64,000 nt of DNA from Planctomycetaceae bacterium (lineage in GTDB: Bacteria > Planctomycetota > Planctomycetia > Pirellulales > Pirellulaceae): positions 62,001-126,000 of the forward strand of contig JACKHN010000003.1 of the NCBI GenBank assembly GCA_020638975.1, written 5' to 3'. Under the pieces are notes generated by a model. That model was given only the letters and a program-made list of their open reading frames with translations, ran no database searches and was not told the origin of the DNA. Within the stretch, counting starts at the first letter, position 1. Every line of letters starts with the position of its first letter. Positions 1 to 8,706 of the stretch are shown piece after piece. The position numbers and the translations under genes were made by a program.

Positions 1-659
1 TCGCCTTTCTCTCGAAGTTCCGCAAAGTTGCCGTCGGGCAAATCCGTGGTGAAGAAGAAGTAGGCGACGCCGGTGAGCATGCAAACGGCACCGGCCGACA
101 CCATCGACAGTCGCCACGACATCGCGTCGGTGAATCCCAACGCGATGAAGCCTGCGAACACAAGTGGCATTACCATCTGAGTCACGCCGCCACCCAGGTT
201 GCCCCAACCCGCAGACGTCGCATTGGCCGTACCAACGCAGTTCGGAGCGAACATGACCGAAGTGTGATACTGCGTGATTACAAATGACGCACCGATTACA
301 CCGATCCCGAGCCGGAACAACATGAACGACTCGTAGGAAGTCGCTAAGCCGATCGACATCACCGGAATCGATGCGAAGACCAGGAGTATCGTGTAACAAA
401 GACGCGGCCCGATGCGATCGCAGAGCCAACCGATAAACAGGCGCGCCAGAATCGTGATGGCCACCGAGGCGATGATCGTGTTGCCGATCTGTTCCTTCGT
501 TAACGACAACTCTTCTCGCACGACCGCCATCAGCGGAGCAATCCCGAACCACGCAAAGAAGCAGAGGAAAAACGCGAACCAACTCATGTGGAACGCACGC
601 ATCTGCCGCGTCTTCAGCGAGAACAGATCAATACTCGTAGCTTTGTTGCGAATTTCCAT
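1..659 (-). CDS. narK: Nitrate/nitrite transporter, NarK/NrtP-type MFS protein (partial, 3' end outside window)
   Basis: My own reverse-strand reading from the ATG at 659 gives about 219 residues open to the window edge. The N-terminus MEIRNKATSIDLFSLKTRQM is followed by hydrophobic segments and the MFS loop RLFIGWLCDRIGPR, then a Gly-rich stretch (AGWGNLGGGVTQ), which resembles the nitrate signature of NarK/NrtP transporters. The family moves nitrate in or nitrite out across the inner membrane. It lies 12 bp after narI on the same strand, so it is probably the last gene of the nar operon. The C-terminal half is missing from the window, so which NarK subtype it is cannot be decided. Confidence 0.85.
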   Translation of the reverse strand, partial: MEIRNKATSIDLFSLKTRQMRAFHMSWFAFFLCFFAWFGIAPLMAVVREELSLTKEQIGNTIIASVAITILARLFIGWLCDRIGPRLCYTILLVFASIPVMSIGLATSYESFMLFRLGIGVIGASFVITQYHTSVMFAPNCVGTANATSAGWGNLGGGVTQMVMPLVFAGFIALGFTDAMSWRLSMVSAGAVCMLTGVAYFFFTTDLPDGNFAELREKG

Positions 660-671
660 GATGTCGTTCGA

Positions 672-1358
672 CTACGAACCGCGGCGGCCATACCAGCGGA
701 CAACCTGCGGTTTTCGCCACAGGTAAGGGTTAGGAATTACCAACACGTGAACCAGTCGCGTGAAGGGGAAGAAGCCGATCGTCAGGAATGCCAACACAAT
801 GTGGAACTTAACCAAGTGCGGCATCGCTGCAATGAAGGTGATGTCAGGATTGAGCTTGAAGATCGACCACAGGTAGGGCGACAGGTTCGATGCGAACCAA
901 GACGATCCCCAAGGGTGAAACAACGCCACGCTAATGCCGCTGATCGTTTGCAACAGCAGCATCACGAACAGTATCCAGTCGGTGGGCGTCGTCACGTTCC
1001 GAATCTTCGTATTCGAGAACCGTCGGACGACAACGCCAATCAACCCAACCAGCGTGAGGAATCCGAATGCGAGAGCCGAGACTTCCAGGACATACAATCG
1101 GAGCGGATGGCTGTTCCAAGCTAGGATCGTGCGAGGAATCAGGAACGCAATGAAGTGTCCAGCCGTAACGACCAGGATGCCGTAGTGGAACGGCACGACG
1201 GCCCAAAAGTGATGTTTGTTCTCGAGGAACTGGCTGGACAGGCTCGAGTAGGAGAACGACTGCATGCGATAGCGGTACACGGTCATCAAGAAGAACGTGA
1301 ACAGGCAGACGTAGGGCAGTGCCACAAACAAGAACTGATCGAGAAAATGCTGGTTCAT
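672..1358 (-). CDS. narI: Respiratory nitrate reductase gamma subunit (cytochrome b) NarI
   Basis: 228 residues with about five membrane spans, the usual size for NarI. NarI anchors NarGH and passes quinol electrons through two b hemes. Candidate heme-ligand histidines are in the second helix (FHYGILVVTAGHF) and in the C-terminal helix (HLVKFHIVLAF then RLVHVL), matching the NarI pattern. The ATG overlaps the narJ stop in ATGA, which indicates translational coupling, and narK follows 12 bp later. Confidence 0.93.
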   Translation of the reverse strand: MNQHFLDQFLFVALPYVCLFTFFLMTVYRYRMQSFSYSSLSSQFLENKHHFWAVVPFHYGILVVTAGHFIAFLIPRTILAWNSHPLRLYVLEVSALAFGFLTLVGLIGVVVRRFSNTKIRNVTTPTDWILFVMLLLQTISGISVALFHPWGSSWFASNLSPYLWSIFKLNPDITFIAAMPHLVKFHIVLAFLTIGFFPFTRLVHVLVIPNPYLWRKPQVVRWYGRRGS

Positions 1359-2089
1359 GGCTTTCTCGTTGAAGCTAGGGGTTGGTGATCGGCGAAACTT
1401 GTGTTCGAGTCTTCCCCGAGCGAAGCACCGAGGGTCAGTGGAACGAGATCGAGTGGTTCACCACACGACGACGCACCGCCGGCCATCACGCCCGCAACCG
1501 GAAAGGCATGCAACGGGTCGCTGGCGAACGCACTTGGCCCTCTCGCGGCAGCATCTGCAGCAGACTCGGCGGGCTCGCCCCAGGCGTGTCGCAGGACGAG
1601 TGCGAGACACGACACAACATGCCCGTAAGCCGTGTCTTTGCCATCCAAGGCGACGTTCATCTTCTCGACAGCCGGTTGCACGCAGGCTTTTACAAAGCGA
1701 GTCGCTTCGTTTTCAGGCATCGCCTCGACAATTGCCAACACGTGGCAAAGGTGGTCGGGCAACTCGGCGGATTCTGGAAGGTTGTATTTGCGCAGCTCTT
1801 CACGCATTCTGACGAGAAACATACCGCGAGCGTATTCCTCGCCGAATAAGTGCCAACCAACTTCCAACGCACACGCCGGATTGACATCGAAGGTGCGTGT
1901 GAAGGTCTCTTCGAGTTCATATAACTCGTGTTGCTCGGCAAATGCTCCGAAGCCCGCAGCCTGGCTTGCCGCCTCGGGCGTCTCGTCCATCAGCAGCACG
2001 TACAGCAACTCGGCCGTTTGCACCGTGTGCTCGTCCGGATAGCTGAGCAGCTTGCTTAGAGCGTTTAAGACTTTGGGTAGGTGTGACAC
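1355..2089 (-). CDS. narJ: Nitrate reductase molybdenum cofactor assembly chaperone NarJ
   Basis: 244 residues. The N-terminal LLSYPDE and the helical segment with the EVGWHLFGEEYARG stretch are typical of NarJ/TorD-family chaperones, which help insert the Mo cofactor and Fe-S cluster into NarG in the cytoplasm. The last 60-70 residues are low in conserved features and may be a lineage-specific tail. The start is GTG (VSHLPKV), preceded by GAGGAA at a workable distance. The stop overlaps narI by 4 nt. A perfect hairpin repeat lies in the 78-bp gap upstream, between this gene and narH. Confidence 0.9.
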   Translation of the reverse strand: MSHLPKVLNALSKLLSYPDEHTVQTAELLYVLLMDETPEAASQAAGFGAFAEQHELYELEETFTRTFDVNPACALEVGWHLFGEEYARGMFLVRMREELRKYNLPESAELPDHLCHVLAIVEAMPENEATRFVKACVQPAVEKMNVALDGKDTAYGHVVSCLALVLRHAWGEPAESAADAAARGPSAFASDPLHAFPVAGVMAGGASSCGEPLDLVPLTLGASLGEDSNTSFADHQPLASTRKP

Positions 2090-2104
2090 ACAAGGTTCCT
2101 CAAG

Positions 2105-2160
2105 GTAGGACGGACGCCTCGTCCGTCATGGTGGCCAGACGGACGAGGCGTCCGTCCTAC
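2105..2160. repeat. REP-like palindrome in the narH-narJ gap
   Basis: Perfect 23-bp inverted repeat. The left arm at 2105-2127 (core GGACGGACGCCTCGTCCGTC) and its exact complement at 2138-2160 are separated by 10 nt. Each arm is itself partly palindromic (GACGGACGAGGCGTCCGTC). It would form a strong RNA hairpin inside the nar transcript. This could stabilise or attenuate upstream mRNA, or simply be a mobile REP-type element. Confidence 0.85.
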
Positions 2161-2167
2161 TTACTCG

Positions 2168-3661
2168 CTAAAGTCCTCTTTGTGGGCCGCCGACGAAGCC
2201 GAAGCCCGCGTCGGTGCGGTGTTCGTGTGGCTCTTTCATCATTTCGATCGCTTGCTCGCGGTGCATCGGCGGAATCACGAATCGGTCCTCGAAGGTACAC
2301 AGCGAAGTCAGCTTGTAGATCTCTTCCGCTTCCTCACGAGTGCAGTTGGCTTCGTGCAACATCCGATCGGCGGTGGCCCGATCCACGTCGCCAACGGTCT
2401 CAGCGCGACGATGCCAACGCACGGCTTTTTGTTTTCGCAACGCATATCGCACGACGCCTTCGTGCCCCGCGCCGAACAAATTGGCGAGGAACTTCATCGG
2501 CACGCGAGAAGCGTCGATGTCGTGGAACAGGTCCTCACTGATGTGATGAATCGTGTCTTCGGGTTTGCTGGCTTGGACCGGCGACATGGGAGGCACGTAG
2601 AAGAGCATCGGCAACGTGCGATACTCGATGTGCGGCGGCAACGCGATCTTCCACTTCACCACAAACTGGTAGACTGGCGACCGTTGCGCGGACTCGATTA
2701 CTCCATCCGAGATGCCGCTCTTCTTGGCGTTGGCGATGACTTCAGGATCGAAAGGATCAAGGATCATCGAGCGATGGCCTTCGACCAATTCATCGTCCGG
2801 CAGCTTGGCGATCTCTTCGATGCGATCGGCGTCATACAGCAGCACACCCAGGTACCGAATGCGTCCGACGCAAGAGTGGAAGCACGCGGGAGCCTGTCCC
2901 GTCTCCAACCGTGGGAAACAGAGAAGACACTTCTCGGACTTGCCCGTGAACCAATTGAAGTACGTCTTCTTATAGGGACATGCCGCAACGCAAGATCGCC
3001 ACGCACGGCACTTCTTTTGATCGATCAACACGATGCCATCTTCGCCTCGCTTGTACAGAGCACCCGACGGGCATGAGGCGACACAACACGGATTCAAGCA
3101 GTGATTACAAATCCGAGGCAAGTAGAAGAACACCAATCGCTCGACCGAACTGAGTTGTAGCTTCTGCTCTTCGGTGAGGCCTTCTAGGTTAGGATCGTTT
3201 TCCGCATAGATCGGCGAACCACCAAGATCGTCGTCCCAGTTCGGCCCGGATTGCACATCGATCTTCTCGCCATCGATCATCGAGATCGGCTCGGCGGTCG
3301 GTTGGTCGGAGCCTTCGGGAGCGTTGAACAAGTTTTGATAGTCGTACGTCCACGGCTCGTAATAATCGTCCATGCTGGGCATGTGCGGGTTGTGGAAGAT
3401 GTTGGGAATGATCTTCGTGCGGCTAGTCGACTTGATGTCGAGCTTGCCGTTGCCATTGCTTTCCCAACCACCCTTGTACTTTTCCTGGTCTTCCCACTTT
3501 GTCGGATAGCCGGTGCCAGGCTTCGTCTCGACGTTGTTAAACCACATGTACTCAGCACCCTTGCGATCAGTCCATATGTTCTTGCAGGCCACGCTGCACG
3601 TATGGCACCCGATGCACTTATCAAGGTGGAAGACCATCGAGACTTGGGATCGAACGTTCAT
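2168..3661 (-). CDS. narH: Respiratory nitrate reductase beta subunit NarH
   Basis: 497 residues from the ATG at 3661, close to the usual 500-510. An in-frame TTG 15 nt upstream is the alternative start. Four cysteine groups are visible: CIGCHTCSVAC near the N-terminus, CNHCLNPCCVASCPSGA, CRAWRSCVAACPYKK, and CLLCFPRLETG. The Trp in CRAW is where NarH proteins replace a ligand to make the [3Fe-4S] cluster. NarH wires electrons from NarI to NarG and sits on the cytoplasmic face of the membrane. It lies between narG and narJ, separated from both by hairpin repeats. Confidence 0.95.
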   Translation of the reverse strand: MNVRSQVSMVFHLDKCIGCHTCSVACKNIWTDRKGAEYMWFNNVETKPGTGYPTKWEDQEKYKGGWESNGNGKLDIKSTSRTKIIPNIFHNPHMPSMDDYYEPWTYDYQNLFNAPEGSDQPTAEPISMIDGEKIDVQSGPNWDDDLGGSPIYAENDPNLEGLTEEQKLQLSSVERLVFFYLPRICNHCLNPCCVASCPSGALYKRGEDGIVLIDQKKCRAWRSCVAACPYKKTYFNWFTGKSEKCLLCFPRLETGQAPACFHSCVGRIRYLGVLLYDADRIEEIAKLPDDELVEGHRSMILDPFDPEVIANAKKSGISDGVIESAQRSPVYQFVVKWKIALPPHIEYRTLPMLFYVPPMSPVQASKPEDTIHHISEDLFHDIDASRVPMKFLANLFGAGHEGVVRYALRKQKAVRWHRRAETVGDVDRATADRMLHEANCTREEAEEIYKLTSLCTFEDRFVIPPMHREQAIEMMKEPHEHRTDAGFGFVGGPQRGL

Positions 3662-3680
3662 TGGGTTTTGTTCCAATCAG

Positions 3681-3741
3681 CCGGAACGCGCTAGCGTCCG
3701 GTTAGTTCGGGGAACCGTGGGCTAGCGCCCAACGGCTAGGC
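3681..3741. repeat. REP-like double hairpin in the narG-narH gap
   Basis: Two adjacent imperfect palindromes: CCGGAACGCGCTAGCGTCCGG at 3681-3701 (arms CCGGAACGC and GCGTCCGG) and CCGTGGGCTAGCGCCCAACGG at 3715-3735. The string GGAACCGTGG..CTAG..CCCAA..CGGCTA recurs at 16745-16772, so this is one copy of a dispersed family. Confidence 0.75.
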
Positions 3742-3744
3742 AAA

Positions 3745-6700
3745 TCAATACACCGGTTCGCCCGGCAGCTTCCTTACAAGTAGATGCGTGTCGCGGTTAC
3801 AACCGACCGGTCCCCAATAATTGAAGTGGTAGGTGAACTGGCCGTATCCGCCGATCATGAAATTGGGTTTTAGACGCGTCCGCGTCAGGCTGTTATGACC
3901 ACCGGCTCGACGTCCCTTTCGCAAAGGCGATTTCGGTATGCCATGTGTTCGTTCGGGGGCGTGATACTGCATGCAGATGCCGGGCGGGATGCGACAACTC
4001 ACAATCGTTCGTGTCACGATCACGCCGTTGTCGTTGAAGACTTCGACCCAGTCGTTGTCTTTGATATCCATCCTCTCGGCGTCTTTGTCGTTCATCCACA
4101 ACGGATAGATACCGCGTGACAGCGTCGTCATTCGCTGGTTGTCGCCGTAGGTCGAGTGGATATGCCACTTGCCGTGCGGCGTGAGGAAATTCAGCATGAT
4201 GACTTCACCTTGCTTCTCGCCCATCTCGCTGAATTGCAAATCAGAGTACTGCGTCGGCAGCGGCTTCGGCTTGTAAGTTGGCAGATGCTCGCCAAAGTCG
4301 AGATACACCGGGTGGTCGAGATAGAACGATTGGCGACCAGTCAATGTTCGCCAAGGAACATCGGCTTCGACGTTGTACGTGAACGGCGAATACGACCGAC
4401 CGTTCTCGATCAAGCCCGACCACATTGGGCTGTTGATAAACCGCCGCGGCTGACTCTGGATGTCTTTAAAAGACGTACGGAAGCCACGATTCTTTTCCGC
4501 CAGATGGGCCAGCGGAACACCCGTCTTCTCTTCCATGTTTTTGTAAGAGCGATAAGCCAACTCGCCGTTAGTCACCGTAGCGAAATGCAAGATCGCATCG
4601 CACACGTCGATATCTCGATCGAGCGACGGATACGTATTGCCGCCCCAAGTTTCCGTGCGATGCGTCTTGAGGTATTCGTCATACTCGTCAGCGACTTCGT
4701 ACGACGTCCCGTGGGCACCGAGTCCATTTTTGCGGACCAGTGGACCGTAAGAAATGTATTGGTTGTAGACGTTCTTGTAGTCGCGTTTGACGACTTTGAA
4801 GTTCGGCATCGTCTTGCCGGGGATGGCGTCACCCTCGCCCTTGATCCACTGATCCATGTTGGGCTGAGCGATCTCCGCCGGCGAATCATGCGCGAGTGGA
4901 GCGGCGACGAGATCTTCGACCGGTTCTGGGAAGTGTTGTTCGGACATTTCCGAGAACTTCTTGGCAACCTCTTTGAAAATCGCCCAGTCACTCTTCGACT
5001 CCCAGCACGGCGGCACAGCCGGCGAGAGCGGGTGAATGAAGCTGTGCATATCAGTCGAGTTCAGGTCTGCCTTCTCGTACCAGGTTGCCGCTGGCAGGAT
5101 GATGTCGGAGTAGAGTGCCGATGTATCCATACGGAAGTTGAGATCAACGACCAGATCCATCTTTCCTTGCGGCGCGTTCTCGTGCCAAGCAACTTCCTTC
5201 ACAGAGTCCTGAGCCAGATCTTCACCCACGGCGTTGTCGTGTGTGCCGAGGTAGTGCCGCAGGAAATACTCGTGACCTTTCGCACTGGCCATTAACGCGT
5301 TACCTCGCCAGATGAACCAGACTCGCGGCCAGTTCTCTTCCGCGTCAGGATCTTCCACCGAGAACTTCATCTCTTTGTTCTGCAATCGCTTCGCGACCCA
5401 ATCGGCAATGGCCTCGGGAGTCTCGGCACCCGCCGCGCGAGCTTGCTTTGGAACGTCGAGCGGATTCTCGGGGAACTGAGGATAGAACGGCAGCCAGCCT
5501 TGTCGGACAGCGCGAACTTGCATGTCCATTGTGTGGCCTTTGGCCGTGGTTTCGCCGCCGTGCGGTGGCACAGTGTGATAGTCGGTGAACTCCTTTTCGT
5601 AACGCCATTGATCCGTATGCACGTAGTGCCAACTGGGCGCGTTCTGCAAACGCGACGGCGGATACCAGTCCTTGGCCAGCGCGATCGACGCCCATGATTC
5701 GGCGGGAGCGAGTTTTTCTTGGCCGACGTAATGAGCCAACCCGCCGCCGTTCACACCAACACAGCCGCAGAACATCAACGCGTGAATGCCCGCCCGATAC
5801 ATGAGATTGGCGTGATACCAGTGATTGATACCCGCTCCGATCAATATCGTGCATTTACCGTTAGTGTGCTCGGCCGTCGTTCCCCACTCGCGAGCGAATC
5901 GAATCAGCACGTCACGATCAACGCCCGTGTACTTTTCACTCCACGCCGGTGTATAGGGAGCGTTGGCATCGTTGTAGTCCGCAGGATACTCACCTGCGAG
6001 GCCTCGATTGACGCCGTACTGCGCCATCAACAAGTCATACGCCGTCGTGACTTGAACTTCTTCGCCGTCGGCGGTTGTGAGCGTCTTGACGGGAACGCCA
6101 CGAGTACACACGGCGCCAGCGCCAAAATCGTCGAACTCGACTTGCACGACGGAATCGCTGTCTTCGAGGAAGCTCAGTTGTGGCTTGATTTCACTGCCGT
6201 CTTTGCCATCTTCGAGTTTGAGATTCCATTTTCCTTTCGTCGAACCCCAACGAAAGCCGCTGCTGCCCTGAGGCATCTTCGGAGCCTTCGCTTCTTCGTC
6301 CCACATCAGGAACTTCCACTCGCCGTGTTCCTGGTCCTTGTAGTTCTCCAGCCGTCCAGCTCGCAACAACTGGCCCGGTCGTACAACACCGTTCTCGTCT
6401 TTCTTCAACTCGACCAAATACGGAGCGTCGGTGTATTTCTTCGTATAGTCGATGAAGTACGGAGTCTTTTTCTGATGATGAAATTCCGTAAGCAGCACAT
6501 GATTCGTCGCCATCCACCACGCACCGTCCTGTCCCGTGTTTACGGCAACCCATTCATCTGCGTACTTGGCGACCATATTGAAGTCAGGTGCAAAGACCCA
6601 TAGCTTCGTGCCGTTGTGCCGCCCTTCTGCCAGGAAGTGGCAGTCAGGAGTCCGCGTCATGCCGATGTTGGCTCCCATCGAGACCAGCATCTTGGCGTGA

Positions 6701-7404
6701 TACCAGTCAGCGCTTTCCTGGACATCGGTCTGTTCGCCCCAAGTTTCGGGCGACGCGGTCGGCAAGTCGCAATACCAATCGTAGAACGATAGCGAGATGC
6801 CGCCGATCAACTGCATCAGCCGCGCACCGGATGCGTAGCTGATCATTGACATGGCAGGAATCGGCGAGAAGCCAGCGATGCGATCGGGGCCGTGCTTCTT
6901 GATCGTGTGGACCATCGACGCACTAATAATCTCCAGCGCGGTGTCCCAGTCACAGCGTCGCAACCCACCTTTGCCGCGAGCCGTCTGCCAACGTTTTCGC
7001 GCGACGGGATCTTCCACCAGGCTCTTCCAAGCATCCACAGGATCGGGATGATTGGCGCGGGCACTCTTCCACAGATCGATCAACGCACCGCGAATGTACG
7101 GATACTTCACGCGCAGTGGACTGTAGAGATACCAACTGTAAGAGATTCCCCGCTGACAACCACGCGGCTCGTACGGCGGCAAGCCAGCTTCGAGCAAGGG
7201 ATAGTCGAGTCCCTGCATTTCCCAAGTGACGATGCCGTCCTTAACATGAATGTTCCACGTACAGCCACCGGTGCAATTCACACCATGTGTGCTGCGGACG
7301 ACTTTGTCGTGTTGCCAGCGGTTACGATAGAACTCTTCCCACTGACGGCCTTGTGGATTGATTTCGTCGCGGATCCAAGCGATCGCGTCCTGCATGATGC
7401 TCAT
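3745..7404 (-). CDS. narG: Respiratory nitrate reductase alpha subunit NarG
   Basis: 1219 residues, close to the roughly 1240 of known NarG. The start chosen is the ATG at 7404, which shares one base with the stop of the cytochrome gene (TGATG); a longer frame would run into that gene. H40, C44, C48 and C83 (HGVNCTGGC, then RGCQRG) match the His-Cys3 site of the FS0 [4Fe-4S] cluster. D213 in CDLPTASPETWGEQTD is at the place of the Asp ligand of molybdenum. No Tat signal is visible, in keeping with a cytoplasm-facing enzyme that reduces nitrate to nitrite. Confidence 0.96.
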   Translation of the reverse strand: MSIMQDAIAWIRDEINPQGRQWEEFYRNRWQHDKVVRSTHGVNCTGGCTWNIHVKDGIVTWEMQGLDYPLLEAGLPPYEPRGCQRGISYSWYLYSPLRVKYPYIRGALIDLWKSARANHPDPVDAWKSLVEDPVARKRWQTARGKGGLRRCDWDTALEIISASMVHTIKKHGPDRIAGFSPIPAMSMISYASGARLMQLIGGISLSFYDWYCDLPTASPETWGEQTDVQESADWYHAKMLVSMGANIGMTRTPDCHFLAEGRHNGTKLWVFAPDFNMVAKYADEWVAVNTGQDGAWWMATNHVLLTEFHHQKKTPYFIDYTKKYTDAPYLVELKKDENGVVRPGQLLRAGRLENYKDQEHGEWKFLMWDEEAKAPKMPQGSSGFRWGSTKGKWNLKLEDGKDGSEIKPQLSFLEDSDSVVQVEFDDFGAGAVCTRGVPVKTLTTADGEEVQVTTAYDLLMAQYGVNRGLAGEYPADYNDANAPYTPAWSEKYTGVDRDVLIRFAREWGTTAEHTNGKCTILIGAGINHWYHANLMYRAGIHALMFCGCVGVNGGGLAHYVGQEKLAPAESWASIALAKDWYPPSRLQNAPSWHYVHTDQWRYEKEFTDYHTVPPHGGETTAKGHTMDMQVRAVRQGWLPFYPQFPENPLDVPKQARAAGAETPEAIADWVAKRLQNKEMKFSVEDPDAEENWPRVWFIWRGNALMASAKGHEYFLRHYLGTHDNAVGEDLAQDSVKEVAWHENAPQGKMDLVVDLNFRMDTSALYSDIILPAATWYEKADLNSTDMHSFIHPLSPAVPPCWESKSDWAIFKEVAKKFSEMSEQHFPEPVEDLVAAPLAHDSPAEIAQPNMDQWIKGEGDAIPGKTMPNFKVVKRDYKNVYNQYISYGPLVRKNGLGAHGTSYEVADEYDEYLKTHRTETWGGNTYPSLDRDIDVCDAILHFATVTNGELAYRSYKNMEEKTGVPLAHLAEKNRGFRTSFKDIQSQPRRFINSPMWSGLIENGRSYSPFTYNVEADVPWRTLTGRQSFYLDHPVYLDFGEHLPTYKPKPLPTQYSDLQFSEMGEKQGEVIMLNFLTPHGKWHIHSTYGDNQRMTTLSRGIYPLWMNDKDAERMDIKDNDWVEVFNDNGVIVTRTIVSCRIPPGICMQYHAPERTHGIPKSPLRKGRRAGGHNSLTRTRLKPNFMIGGYGQFTYHFNYWGPVGCNRDTHLLVRKLPGEPVY

Positions 7405-8345
7405 CAATGACCTCGTACCGGAGTGGCGTCCACCAACGTGCGGCGGACACTGTGAAAGCGGCGTTTCCAAATCGCGTCAAAGCCAAAGACCAACCCGGCG
7501 GCTCCGGCCAGCCCCATTAACAACAGGGCCACTCGACTAGCGGCTGGTTCCGCAGGTTTCTCACCTGCCGATGCCTCGAAATACGCGGCCAACGCGTTGA
7601 TTTCGTCTGCCGTCATCGGGTGGTTCTTGAAGATCGGCAGCATCGTTTCGGTGCCGGGCGCCATCAGCCAAGCACTTAATGCTTTCCGCCCCTTCAACCG
7701 TTCGTAGATACCAGTCAGATCCGGGCCAAGTCGCCCGCCACCAAGTGCCGGCGTGTCATACATGCTATGGCACGAGATGCACGAGGTGCCGCCAGCCTCT
7801 AGTTTTGCATGACCGAGAAAGATGGCTCGCCCAAGTGCGCGATCTGCATCCGTAAACGGCTTGTTCGAGATCTGCAAGCCTTTGAATTGTGACTCTTCGA
7901 GTTTCGATTCGGCTTCGATCAAATCCAACAAATTCTCCAGCCGCTCTTTGGTCAAACCTGGCAGCGTCGGCATCGGAACATTACGTGATTCCTCGAAGAT
8001 CTTCTGAGCATAGGGATCGCCGCTATCGATAACCGCCTTCGGGTTTGCCATGAAGTTGGCAAGCCACTCGCGATCCTTTCGTTGCGTGACGTCCTTAAGA
8101 TCGGGGCCGGTCAATCGCCCGCCGCCAATCGTATGACAGTTCATACAGTTTTGACGAAAGTAGTCGGGCGTGTCCTGAGCGAGAAGTGTCGTGGCAGCCG
8201 CGAGGCACCAGAACACAACGACGGCGACTGCAACGAGTCGAACTGTGTGAAGCCGGTCGCTAGTCACCAAGTAACAAGTCGCACTGCTTCGGGATGTGCT
8301 GAGCACTACAGGGTCATGCACTTTCTGCATAGCCAGCCTCGCCAT
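7404..8345 (-). CDS. narC: Membrane-anchored diheme cytochrome c of the nar operon (NarC-like)
   Basis: About 313 residues. A hydrophobic segment around residues 36-55 is a signal or anchor, followed by two c-heme motifs, CMNCH at 67-71 and CISCH at 189-193, and by a C-terminal membrane helix (about 268-292) with a basic tail. Each heme domain has a distal Met candidate. The gene opens the nar operon and overlaps narG by one base. In Thermus a diheme cytochrome NarC likewise heads the narCGHJI operon and takes part in electron transfer and membrane attachment; the symbol rests on that parallel. The true start may be downstream, for example the GTG giving VTSDRLHTVRL. Confidence 0.8.
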   Translation of the reverse strand: MARLAMQKVHDPVVLSTSRSSATCYLVTSDRLHTVRLVAVAVVVFWCLAAATTLLAQDTPDYFRQNCMNCHTIGGGRLTGPDLKDVTQRKDREWLANFMANPKAVIDSGDPYAQKIFEESRNVPMPTLPGLTKERLENLLDLIEAESKLEESQFKGLQISNKPFTDADRALGRAIFLGHAKLEAGGTSCISCHSMYDTPALGGGRLGPDLTGIYERLKGRKALSAWLMAPGTETMLPIFKNHPMTADEINALAAYFEASAGEKPAEPAASRVALLLMGLAGAAGLVFGFDAIWKRRFHSVRRTLVDATPVRGH

Positions 8346-8706
8346 CGGAATCCATTGTTCAGGGCAATTGGCTGCGGTGTTGAGTCAATCAACGGTCTAT
8401 CGATCCATCAACTCAGCGATTCGCAGTCCTGTGTTTGGTCGGTCTAATTGCCGAGAGCGAAACGCACACCTCGTGCCATTTTTCACAAAGTCATAAAATG
8501 GACGTGATTATCCAGTTAACACCTGCTGGTGGGCGATAAATCGTGCGATCTCGCGCGCGCAGCGTCGTCATTCGCACGTAGGATTACACAGCCGGTAAGT
8601 TCGCCGAAGCGAGACTCGTCGCGGGCGGGTTCAAGGACGACCGGTCCGATCGAAACGGAGTCTTATGCGAGTCGTATAGGGACAAGGCACACGCGTAATC
8701 GAGCGT
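8346..8706. other. Intergenic region upstream of the nar operon
   Basis: 361 bp without a convincing gene. It should hold the promoter of the nar operon. It contains a 14-bp palindrome at 8501-8514 that matches three other sites in the window. A second inverted repeat, GTTGAGTCAATCAAC at about 8372-8386, lies just before the first possible start codon. Nothing else is recognisable. Confidence 0.5.
8501..8514 (-). promoter_or_regulatory. Putative Rrf2 operator upstream of the nar operon (site A)
   Basis: GGACGTGATTATCC, with flanks aaaat and agttaac, fits the palindrome GGAY-N6-ATCC seen at 16642, 20193 and 22132. It lies about 155 bp before the first possible start of the diheme cytochrome gene. 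It has one mismatch in the left arm (C for T), so it is the weakest of the four. Confidence 0.5.

Noticed and set aside
4156..5295. 379-codon plus-strand frame opposite narG
   Set aside because: Antisense shadow of narG in a G+C-rich gene; no protein features.
5719..6603. 294-codon plus-strand frame opposite narG
   Set aside because: Also a shadow of narG, without recognisable motifs or a ribosome binding site.
8372..8386. GTTGAGTCAATCAAC upstream of the nar operon as an FNR/DNR-type site
   Set aside because: The half sites TTGA and TCAA are one base closer than in the FNR consensus TTGAT-N4-ATCAA, and no FNR-type regulator is in the window. Left as an unassigned inverted repeat.
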